A program made the translations under genes and the position numbers. This document shows, piece by piece, positions 1-5,943 of a stretch of 7,145 nucleotides of DNA. Under the pieces are notes generated by a model. That model was not told the origin of the DNA. It saw nothing but the letters and a program-made list of their open reading frames with translations, and made no database searches. This stretch comes from Thiotrichaceae bacterium (lineage in GTDB: Bacteria; Pseudomonadota; Gammaproteobacteria; Thiotrichales; Thiotrichaceae): NCBI GenBank assembly GCA_027008665.1, contig JALVEA010000433.1, forward strand, positions 1 to 7,145, given 5' to 3'. Every line of letters begins with the position of its first letter. Within the stretch, counting starts at the first letter, position 1.

Positions 1-482
1 ATACTGCATTAGAAAAAGGCACGATTGATGCACTAGAATGGGTCGGCCCTTCACTTGATTTGCGTATGGGATTCCACAAAATTGCGCCTTATTACTACAC
101 AGGATGGCATGAACCAGGATCTGAATTACAATTCTTATTTAATAAGAAAAAGTGGGACAGTTTACCTGAGAATATTCAAGAAATCCTACGCGTTTCCATG
201 CGTAATGCAGCCTACAATATGTATGTTCTCTCTTACCATGAAAGTGCCATAAACTGGGCAAGCATGAAAAAAGATTATCCTAAAATTGAAGTTAAATCCT
301 TCCCTAGCGAAGTCCTTCAAGCTCTAAAAGATGCCAATGATGAACTCATTGCAGAACGTGCTAAAGCTGATCCCTTAGCAAAAGAAATTATCAAATCTCA
401 AGCTGAGTATCTTAAAAAATCAAGAGCATGGACTAAGATTTCTGATCAGACTTATTATGAAACAATGGAAAAATTGAAATAA
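1..482 (+). CDS. dctP: TRAP transporter solute-binding protein, DctP family (C-terminal 159 residues, 5' end missing)
   Basis: This is the C-terminal half of the periplasmic solute receptor of a TRAP transporter, which captures an organic acid and delivers it to the membrane subunits encoded just downstream. The reading frame is open from the left edge (first full codon at base 3) to TAA at 480-482. The ATG at 60 is internal, because conserved sequence continues upstream of it. Visible hallmarks are GTIDALEWVGP (bases 18-50), then APYYYTGWHEPGSELQF and a helical C-terminus. The Glu-Trp pair in EWVGP is typical of the TakP/FcbT1 branch (COG4663 type); in TakP the corresponding residues lie at the ligand and cation site, so a 2-oxo acid or similar small carboxylate is plausible but not proven. 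The signal peptide and the conserved substrate-binding Arg would lie outside the window. The gene is the first visible member of a P-Q-M operon. Confidence 0.93.
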   Translation, partial: TALEKGTIDALEWVGPSLDLRMGFHKIAPYYYTGWHEPGSELQFLFNKKKWDSLPENIQEILRVSMRNAAYNMYVLSYHESAINWASMKKDYPKIEVKSFPSEVLQALKDANDELIAERAKADPLAKEIIKSQAEYLKKSRAWTKISDQTYYETMEKLK

Positions 483-485
483 GGA
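481..485 (+). promoter_or_regulatory. Ribosome binding site for dctQ
   Basis: AAGGA lies 8 bases before the ATG at 494 and overlaps the last two bases of the dctP stop codon. This supports the chosen dctQ start and translation of P and Q from one message. Confidence 0.75.
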
Positions 486-493
486 AAACCATC

Positions 494-1045
494 ATGCCCA
501 TTCCACTACGCATACGACTTGAAAAACGCATTAATACTTTCTCTAATGCCATTGGCACTTTTGCAGCTTTCCTACTTCTTGGGCTACTGGCCAATGTATT
601 TTATGATGTCATTATGCGTTATTTATTTAATGATGTATCCATTGGTATGCAGGAGCTGGAATGGCATCTTTATGCCGCTATTTTTCTTTTAGGCATTAGT
701 TACACCTTAAAAGAAAATGCCCATGTTCGAGTGGATGTTATTTATGAACATCTCAGCCCTAAAAAACAGGCCTTTATTGATATATCAGGCACTTTGTTTT
801 TTCTTCTTCCTTTTTGCTTGCTAGTTGCCTATTACGGCATTGGCTTTGCTCAAGAATCCTATTTGCTGAACGAAAGTAGTGGTGATCCCGGTGGTCTACC
901 ATATCGCTGGATTATTAAATCTATGATTAGCTTATCCTTTGTTTTTGTCATTATCTCTAGTATCGGTTTTATATTGCGTGCCGTTAATCATGCCATTGAT
1001 AGTGAAAACTCAAATAATCAAAATAGCAAAGGAGAATCTGCATGA
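494..1045 (+). CDS. dctQ: TRAP transporter small permease subunit, DctQ family
   Basis: This is the small inner-membrane subunit of the TRAP transporter, which forms the membrane complex with DctM. The protein has 183 residues, normal for the family. Four hydrophobic helices are visible at about 20-41, 56-73, 93-118 and 140-162. Family hallmarks are the MRYLFN segment after helix 1 (41-46), ELEWHLYAAIFLLG (54-67), KENAHVRVDV just after helix 2 (73-82) and the SSGDPGGLPYRW loop (128-139) before helix 4. These fit the DctQ subtype that accompanies TakP/FcbT-like receptors. The tail (168-183) is polar, Asn/Ser-rich and probably cytoplasmic. The start is supported by AAGGA 8 bases upstream. The gene begins 11 bp after dctP and its stop overlaps the dctM start, so the three genes are almost certainly co-transcribed and the two permease subunits translationally coupled. 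Confidence 0.95.
   Translation: MPIPLRIRLEKRINTFSNAIGTFAAFLLLGLLANVFYDVIMRYLFNDVSIGMQELEWHLYAAIFLLGISYTLKENAHVRVDVIYEHLSPKKQAFIDISGTLFFLLPFCLLVAYYGIGFAQESYLLNESSGDPGGLPYRWIIKSMISLSFVFVIISSIGFILRAVNHAIDSENSNNQNSKGESA
1028..1035 (+). promoter_or_regulatory. Ribosome binding site for dctM
   Basis: AAAGGAGA, the strongest Shine-Dalgarno match in the window, lies inside the last codons of dctQ and ends 6 bases before the ATG at 1042. It fixes the dctM start at the ATGA overlap and suggests efficient coupled translation of the large permease. Confidence 0.85.
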
Positions 1046-2331
1046 TTGGTTTAGTGATGTTTGTTGTTGCCCTTTTATTATTACTCTATGGCTTCCCTGT
1101 TGCCTTTACTTTTGGCGGAGTAGCACTTTTTTTTGGTGTCTATGCAGAAGGGATCGAAATCTTCGCTTTTATGCCCTTTCGTATTCAAAGCATTATGGAA
1201 AACTCGACCCTAATGGCAGTTCCCCTGTTTATTTTTATGGGGATTATGCTCCAAAAAACTAAATTAGCTGAGCAGTTATTAGAATCAATGGGGCAGTTAT
1301 TTGGAAAAATGTCAGGTGGAGTTGCTATTTCCACGATTATCGTCGGTACTCTACTAGCCGCTTCTACAGGCGTAGTCGGTGCAAGTGTAGTCGCAATGGG
1401 GGTTATCTCTTTACCTGTTATGCTGAAATATAACTACAATATCCCCCTTAGTTGCGGTGTTATTTGTGCTTCAGGAACATTGGGACAAATTATTCCCCCC
1501 TCTATTATCTTGATTATACTCGGTGATGTATTGGGAATTCCCGTTGGCGATCTCTTTCGCGCCGCCGTATTACCTAGCGTCATTTTAGTTGGTGCTTATA
1601 TTAGCTATGTACTGCTTTACACCCATCTTAAAAAAAATGCCGCTCCTGCTATTCCTATGCAGAACAGTAAAGATTCGCTCAAAATACAATATATCCGTGC
1701 CTTAACGCATATTATTCCTCCTTTAATGCTCATTATTATTGTACTTGGTTCAATTTTTGCTGGCATTGCTACACCCACTGAATCATCCGCCTTTGGTGGC
1801 GTAGGTGCAATCATTCTCGCAATGCTATACCGAAAATTTTCTTTTAAAGCCTTATTTGATAGCGCTAAAGAAACGGTAAAAATCACTTCAATGGTCTTTG
1901 CTATTTTGCTAGGGGCGACCGCCTTTTCAATGGCATTTGTCTATACAGGGGGCGATAGCGTGGTTGAGGAATTTTTATTACAACTCCCTGGTGAGAAATG
2001 GGGCTTTTTAATCTTCTCAATGCTCTTTATTTTAATTCTTGGCTTTTTTATCGATTTTGTAGAAATAGCTTTTATCGTTGTTCCTATTTTGCTCCCTATT
2101 GCCGAAACATTGGGGATTAGCCTGACTTGGTTTGCAATTCTTATTGCCATGAATCTACAAACCTCCTTCCTCACACCACCGTTTGGCTTTAGTTTGTTTT
2201 ATCTAAAAGGTGTCGCCCCCCCTAAGGTAAGAACCATTGATATTTACAAAGGAGTCACCCCCTTTATTGCTATTCAAGTATTGGTACTAGGCTCTATTTT
2301 ATTATTTCCTGCTTTTTATCATCTTATTTGA
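1042..2331 (+). CDS. dctM: TRAP transporter large permease subunit, DctM family
   Basis: This is the large, ion-coupled transport subunit of the TRAP system, which moves the receptor-delivered substrate across the inner membrane using an ion gradient (Na+ in studied members). It has 429 residues, the usual length, and is hydrophobic throughout, with about 11-12 membrane segments plus re-entrant hairpins. Family motifs appear in order: TLMAVPLFIFMG (56-67), TLLAASTGVVGASVVAMG (103-120), SGTLGQIIPPSI (144-155), GIATPTESSAFGGVGA (241-256), FFIDFVEIAFIVVP (335-348) and NLQTSFLTPPFGFSLFYLKG (371-390). GTLGQIIPPS and NLQTSFLTPPFGF are characteristic of the COG4664 (FcbT3) type, in agreement with the EWVGP-type receptor. 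The polar insert at about 195-220 is probably a cytoplasmic loop between the two halves. The start is set by AAAGGAGA and the ATGA overlap with dctQ. I see no truncation or missing motif. Confidence 0.97.
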   Translation: MIGLVMFVVALLLLLYGFPVAFTFGGVALFFGVYAEGIEIFAFMPFRIQSIMENSTLMAVPLFIFMGIMLQKTKLAEQLLESMGQLFGKMSGGVAISTIIVGTLLAASTGVVGASVVAMGVISLPVMLKYNYNIPLSCGVICASGTLGQIIPPSIILIILGDVLGIPVGDLFRAAVLPSVILVGAYISYVLLYTHLKKNAAPAIPMQNSKDSLKIQYIRALTHIIPPLMLIIIVLGSIFAGIATPTESSAFGGVGAIILAMLYRKFSFKALFDSAKETVKITSMVFAILLGATAFSMAFVYTGGDSVVEEFLLQLPGEKWGFLIFSMLFILILGFFIDFVEIAFIVVPILLPIAETLGISLTWFAILIAMNLQTSFLTPPFGFSLFYLKGVAPPKVRTIDIYKGVTPFIAIQVLVLGSILLFPAFYHLI

Positions 2332-2364
2332 TGTGCTAATTACCATTTTTTCATTTAAGCACTT

Positions 2365-2383
2365 CTTATCAATCTAAGATAAG
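2365..2383. promoter_or_regulatory. Inverted repeat CTTATC-N7-GATAAG, possible operator or hairpin
   Basis: The 6-bp arms are perfect and separated by 7 bases, 65 bp before the 540-residue protein gene. The dyad shape fits a regulator half-site pair or a small RNA hairpin. No T-run follows, so it is not an obvious terminator. Its right arm overlaps the left arm of the hairpin at 2377-2400, so the two RNA structures could not form together. A match this short could be chance. Confidence 0.25.
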
Positions 2384-2400
2384 CCATTGCGATGCTTTCT
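2377..2400 (+). other. Possible RNA hairpin with TGCG loop
   Basis: AGA-AAG-CAT can pair with ATG-CTT-TCT (9 pairs with two single-base bulges, T2380 and C2384) around a TGCG loop at 2388-2391. It is followed by GCTATTATCC, not a U-tract, so intrinsic termination is doubtful. It may be a 5' leader or 3' end structure. Confidence 0.25.
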
Positions 2401-2430
2401 GCTATTATCCCCCTCCTACTTTATAGAAAC

Positions 2431-2441
2431 CAGTAATACTG
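2431..2441. promoter_or_regulatory. Short palindrome CAGTA-A-TACTG just before the start codon
   Basis: This perfect 5+1+5 palindrome ends 7 bases before the ATG at 2449, where a Shine-Dalgarno would normally sit. Its position would suit a repressor site or a small hairpin that limits ribosome access. This is inference from position and symmetry only. Confidence 0.2.
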
Positions 2442-2448
2442 ATAAAGC

Positions 2449-4071
2449 ATGAAGCATAATCTACAACAAGCAATCAATGAACTCATAGAAGAATGGGATT
2501 TGGCAAGAGATATTCGCCAAGAGCATCTATTACATCTTATTGAGAAAAAATTATCTCAATCGCCTGATAATCCTAAATTGGCTTATTTACGTGCAGAGCT
2601 TTTGCGTAAAATAGGTCAAACAAAGCAAGCGACTCAGGCTTATCAAGAAGTTATTGAATTAACCAAACAACGCACTGATCAACGTGGCAAGAAACTGATT
2701 CAACGAGTTAATAAAAAACGACAAGCACTACGCAATCGTTTGTTCCTTTTTGCATTGATTCCTTTGTTATTCATTGGTTTGATCACAACTTATTATTGGT
2801 ATAGTCATCAACAGTTGGAGATACTTAAAAAACAAGATGGCAATCCTAATCAGTTCGCTTTTACTCAATGGCTAGCAAAACAACAAGCCTCTAAACTTAT
2901 TTCAAATTTGCAAGCAAGTAATCCGAATCTAAGTTTTGATTTTGGTTCTAATGCTACGAAATCAGGGCTAAATCCAATGGAGTTTATGCAGTCTTTATTG
3001 AGTCCTGAAATGCAAAAAAAATTGCGTAGAGGGGATAATGATTCAACTAAATCTAATAATAGCAGTGAGGAGGGTAAACCTCCTTTTAAATGTCCTTATG
3101 ATCAGCATATAGCACAGTGCGATAGTGCTGATATTCCTTCTGCCCCTGGTAATAAACGTAATGAAGTAGTGCTGTTAATGAATGCCTACCGTTCAATTTT
3201 AAATACCGAAAAAGATTGCGAAAAATTGGAAAAATCAATAGACAAAGTTGGCGAACAACTACAATGGAGACGCTCAGAAAAAAGTATTAAAGCAGATATG
3301 GAAGATTATGCTGTAGGCTGTTTTCATGACCAAAAAAATCATAAAAAAGTGATTGAACATGCACGTAAATTACAATGTGCTAATGATCCTCAGTTTATCA
3401 ATAGTATCTACTGGTATTTAACCGCAAGTGAATACCAATTAGGGCATCCTGAAAAAGCTAGAAATATGTACAAATGTTTTAATAAAGCAATCGAATACAA
3501 AGAAAAATATTATTATGACACGGCAAGTGTAGCAGCACGCCATCGTGAGTCAGGCGCATTAGCGTGGCTATATTTTAATGACCTTGATACAGCCGTCGCA
3601 GAATTAGAAAAGGCACGCAGAACAATCAAAGAAACCCCCTCTTCCAATCAGGTATTAAATTATGTTGCCTCAGAAATTGATCTTGATTTATTAGAAACCT
3701 ATGTAACCGCCGATATTGATATCGATAAATTTGAAAAATTACATTTTGATATTAATAGCAGTGGTTATTTAACCGATGGTTATAAGCAAATAAAAGATAC
3801 ACTAGCGGGTATTTTCTATCTGCAAAAAGGAAAAAATGAAAAATCCATCAATGCCTTACACAATGTCACCCAACGCTTTAAACAAATGCCAGAATATATT
3901 TGTAGCTGGGACTGGTCTGGTTTTATGCGTGGTTTGGATACCTCAATTAGCAATGATGCACTTCGCGCTAAAGCCAAATCCTTAGTTGTTGCAACTAATT
4001 GCTATGTGCCACAGTCAACGGCTGAACGCATTAAGAAAATAAACACCGTCATTAATAGCTTGAAAAACTAA
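2449..4071 (+). CDS. Uncharacterised single-pass membrane protein with TPR-like helices and a cysteine-rich periplasmic domain
   Basis: I do not recognise this 540-residue protein. Residues 1-97 are polar and helical; 42-75 (NPKLAYLRAELLRKIGQ onwards) read like a tetratricopeptide repeat. One hydrophobic helix spans about 98-118, preceded by a Lys/Arg-rich stretch (81-97), so the N-terminus should be cytoplasmic and residues 119-540 periplasmic. A low-complexity linker (195-213) leads to a domain with more TPR-like helix pairs at about 315-350, 366-393 and 452-478. All eight cysteines (215, 224, 257, 291, 310, 343, 485, 518) are on the predicted periplasmic side and none in the first 214 residues, which suggests disulfides. 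The ATG at 2449 is preceded in frame by TAA at 2443-2445, so no longer start exists; its ribosome site is weak. The next gene follows after 11 bp and shares the same layout, so the two probably form an operon. A scaffold or adaptor role is inferred from the TPR-like helices only. Confidence 0.85.
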   Translation: MKHNLQQAINELIEEWDLARDIRQEHLLHLIEKKLSQSPDNPKLAYLRAELLRKIGQTKQATQAYQEVIELTKQRTDQRGKKLIQRVNKKRQALRNRLFLFALIPLLFIGLITTYYWYSHQQLEILKKQDGNPNQFAFTQWLAKQQASKLISNLQASNPNLSFDFGSNATKSGLNPMEFMQSLLSPEMQKKLRRGDNDSTKSNNSSEEGKPPFKCPYDQHIAQCDSADIPSAPGNKRNEVVLLMNAYRSILNTEKDCEKLEKSIDKVGEQLQWRRSEKSIKADMEDYAVGCFHDQKNHKKVIEHARKLQCANDPQFINSIYWYLTASEYQLGHPEKARNMYKCFNKAIEYKEKYYYDTASVAARHRESGALAWLYFNDLDTAVAELEKARRTIKETPSSNQVLNYVASEIDLDLLETYVTADIDIDKFEKLHFDINSSGYLTDGYKQIKDTLAGIFYLQKGKNEKSINALHNVTQRFKQMPEYICSWDWSGFMRGLDTSISNDALRAKAKSLVVATNCYVPQSTAERIKKINTVINSLKN

Positions 4072-4082
4072 ATGCAAAATAA

Positions 4083-5861
4083 ATGCTAAATAAAATACTA
4101 CTCACTTTATTACAAAAAAATACGTCTATTGACCCACTACAAAGCGATGCATTTGAGGCTCCTTCCTATTATAAGGGCTATATTTTGCCACTGCGTTATC
4201 TATTGGCAATGCGTTATTTAAAACATAAACGCATTCTATTAGATCAGTTTCGTGATGAAGGTATTTTTCCTGTTCCTGTCGATCAATTTAAGCAACGTTT
4301 ACTTGCACAACTGGCTAAAAAAAAGGGTCATTCAACACGCACTACTCCCCTATTGAGTTATCCGCTGAAAGCTTGGTTTGTTTATCCTTTGCTAGTTGCT
4401 GGGATGATTATTTCTGTATGGCTGTTTCAAGATTGGCTTGCAAATCAACGCTTACAAACGATGTTGGCAAATCGCCTTCCTTATTATTCTGATCTACAAC
4501 ATCGCTCTTTACTGTTTAAACATTCAGGCTATGACAAAGCTCATAAAAAAGTATTACTTGAAATAGAACAAGAAAGAGCCAATATCCTCGCCCAACTTCC
4601 TGAAATTAAAGAGCTTAAAGTAGCAATGGAAAAGGGATTGATTCAATTAGTAAAAAAAGAGGCAACTACAAAAGAGATTATGCTAGCTTTCAAGGCTATC
4701 AATACCATCCTTGATCAGCATAAAATTCCTTATTATATTGCTCCAAAAATTTTAGTGGTTGCCTGTTCTAGTTTGGTTGATGCTCCATTAGAAGAGTTTC
4801 TTACCCTCAAAAAAATGGAATCTATATTAACAGATGGAAAGCCTGAAAAATGCCATACCACTATGCTAACCGTTTATCATATTAGCAAGCGAGATCGTCT
4901 TTATTATCAAAAGACTGAACTCCCTTTATTTCATGTACGTCGTATTGATAAAGTACCCGCTACAGATGGTGCGCTAGGACTAACTTTTGGCAAAGAAGGC
5001 ATGGGTTCTATTATTTTACTAGATAGAATAAAAGAATTTGCCACCGATTCCGTCATTCCCGCCCTTACCTTTCAAGGACGTAACACACTTATCCCATTCT
5101 GGTTACAAGGCTATTATGATGTTGAAGAGGCCATTTCTAAACAATATAAACAAACTTTAGCCGATATTTACCCAAATAAAACAGAACTTAAACAACTAAA
5201 AATCACGGCTAAACAAGTGCTTAAAGATAAACATCAAATGACCACTTCACGTCTGCGTCAAACATTGCAACGTGCCGACGGAGCATCAGATCAAAGTGTT
5301 TTAGGCGGTGGCTTAGATGCAATCAGCTCCCTGCTCGGTGGATTAAATCAACCAGACATGGCTTCAAAAAAGAAATCTAAACCGATTGATTATACTATTT
5401 TAGACAAACTCAATCAGGCATTACTGCCAAGCATTGAATACCATGAAGCCTATCATCAAATTGATAAAACAAGCTGGGAAAAACCTAAATGGGTCGATAA
5501 ACTCTTTAAAGACCTCTCTGAAGACGGCAAAGAACATACACTAGAAGAACTCGGTGCCTATCTAACCCAATTGACATATACAGAGCAAGGCACTGATATT
5601 TGGTTGACTAAATTACTATTTTTCTCTTTAAATTCAATGATGCGCGGTCAACCTGAGTTTTATGCTTCCTCTATTATTCTAAGCACCATGAACAGCATCC
5701 ATCACGGTGAAAAAGTTAATGTACATTACCGTCTCAGTGTTAATGAAAAAATTGAAATATACAAAACCTTTGCCACCATGAAAGAAAGCACCTTAAAAAT
5801 TGTTGCTGAAAATGCTTATATTCAGCTTTTTAAACGTCCTGTGCCTAAGATGGGTCGATAA
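4083..5861 (+). CDS. Predicted membrane-anchored periplasmic metallopeptidase-like protein (HEAYH motif)
   Basis: This 592-residue protein is not one I can name. Residues 1-97 are basic and probably cytoplasmic, one hydrophobic helix spans about 98-117 (AWFVYPLLVAGMIISVWLF region), and the rest should be periplasmic. Near the C-terminus, EYHEAYHQIDK (452-462) contains HExxH, in which H454 and H458 would bind zinc and E455 would act as the catalytic base. About 30 residues on, LEELGAYL (487-494) offers E488 or E489 as a third ligand, as in gluzincin-type peptidases. A Gly-rich, then Lys-rich linker (about 402-434) precedes this part. There are only two cysteines (228, 257), both on the periplasmic side. 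The gene starts 11 bp after the TPR-like gene, with no clear Shine-Dalgarno, which suggests translational coupling; ATG at 4209 is a less likely alternative because it would drop 42 residues. Existence of the gene is secure; peptidase activity is a moderate-confidence inference that the motif could mimic by chance. Confidence 0.85.
   Translation: MLNKILLTLLQKNTSIDPLQSDAFEAPSYYKGYILPLRYLLAMRYLKHKRILLDQFRDEGIFPVPVDQFKQRLLAQLAKKKGHSTRTTPLLSYPLKAWFVYPLLVAGMIISVWLFQDWLANQRLQTMLANRLPYYSDLQHRSLLFKHSGYDKAHKKVLLEIEQERANILAQLPEIKELKVAMEKGLIQLVKKEATTKEIMLAFKAINTILDQHKIPYYIAPKILVVACSSLVDAPLEEFLTLKKMESILTDGKPEKCHTTMLTVYHISKRDRLYYQKTELPLFHVRRIDKVPATDGALGLTFGKEGMGSIILLDRIKEFATDSVIPALTFQGRNTLIPFWLQGYYDVEEAISKQYKQTLADIYPNKTELKQLKITAKQVLKDKHQMTTSRLRQTLQRADGASDQSVLGGGLDAISSLLGGLNQPDMASKKKSKPIDYTILDKLNQALLPSIEYHEAYHQIDKTSWEKPKWVDKLFKDLSEDGKEHTLEELGAYLTQLTYTEQGTDIWLTKLLFFSLNSMMRGQPEFYASSIILSTMNSIHHGEKVNVHYRLSVNEKIEIYKTFATMKESTLKIVAENAYIQLFKRPVPKMGR
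5442..5456 (+). other. HExxH zinc-binding motif codons (H454-E-A-Y-H458)
   Basis: These five codons encode HEAYH, followed by QID. The spacing H-E-x-x-H-x-x-D, with a downstream acidic helix EELGAYL at bases 5544-5564, is the pattern expected of a gluzincin-like active site. It is the only strong catalytic motif I see in this protein. Confidence 0.5.
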
Positions 5862-5872
5862 ATAGTTAATAA

Positions 5873-5943
5873 TCAGTGAGACAATGTTAATTCATCAGGA
5901 AACTCCTGAGAAGTCACCCAAACTTGACTAATTGTCTCACTGA
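5873..5943. repeat. 13-bp perfect inverted repeat enclosing two hairpins at the 3' end of the ATPase gene
   Basis: TCAGTGAGACAAT (5873-5885) is the exact reverse complement of ATTGTCTCACTGA (5931-5943). Inside are TCAGGA-AAC-TCCTGA (5895-5909) and AGTCA/TGACT (5912-5916 with 5925-5929, 8-base loop), so a folded transcript could form a three-way junction of 71 bases. The outer arm starts exactly at the ATPase stop codon (TGA, minus strand), and the element ends the only inter-gene space available to two convergent genes. No U-tract follows on either strand, so it is not a classical terminator, but an RNA 3'-end structure is plausible. Confidence 0.5.

Larger units (their letters stand above)
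2332..2448 (+). other. Intergenic region between the TRAP operon and the two-gene membrane module
   Basis: This 117-bp non-coding gap separates dctM from the next gene. It contains a weak GTGCT/AGCAC pairing (2333-2337 with 2358-2362) whose T-run lies in the loop instead of after the stem, so it is not a standard Rho-independent terminator. Further inverted repeats are at 2365-2383, 2377-2400 and 2431-2441. I found no -35/-10 pair with acceptable spacing and no clear Shine-Dalgarno for the ATG at 2449. The gap is long enough for the downstream pair to have its own promoter, but read-through from the TRAP operon cannot be excluded. Confidence 0.6.

Noticed and set aside
60..482. ATG at 60 as the start of a 140-residue gene
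   Set aside because: The same frame is open to base 3 and encodes the conserved DctP segment GTIDALEWVGP upstream, so this is an internal Met of a truncated gene.
939..1262. Plus-strand open frame across the dctQ/dctM junction
   Set aside because: It is an out-of-frame shadow of two well-supported TRAP genes. The similar frames at 55-252 and 6292-6480 are rejected for the same reason.
1617..2174. Antisense open frames at 1617-1886 and 1941-2174 (minus strand)
   Set aside because: They lie entirely opposite strongly conserved dctM codons, and their products show no recognisable motif.
2333..2362. GTGCT/AGCAC pairing as a terminator after dctM
   Set aside because: The stem is only 5 bp, the loop is 20 bases, and the T-run is in the loop instead of after the stem.
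2403..2427. TATTAT (2403-2408) or TATAGA (2422-2427) as a -10 box for the 540-residue protein gene
   Set aside because: No acceptable -35 hexamer occurs 16-18 bases upstream of either one. In AT-rich DNA such hexamers are common by chance.
5895..5909. TCAGGA-AAC-TCCTGA as a stand-alone bidirectional terminator
   Set aside because: It lies within ATPase coding sequence and no T-run follows on either strand. It is more interesting as part of the larger 5873-5943 fold.
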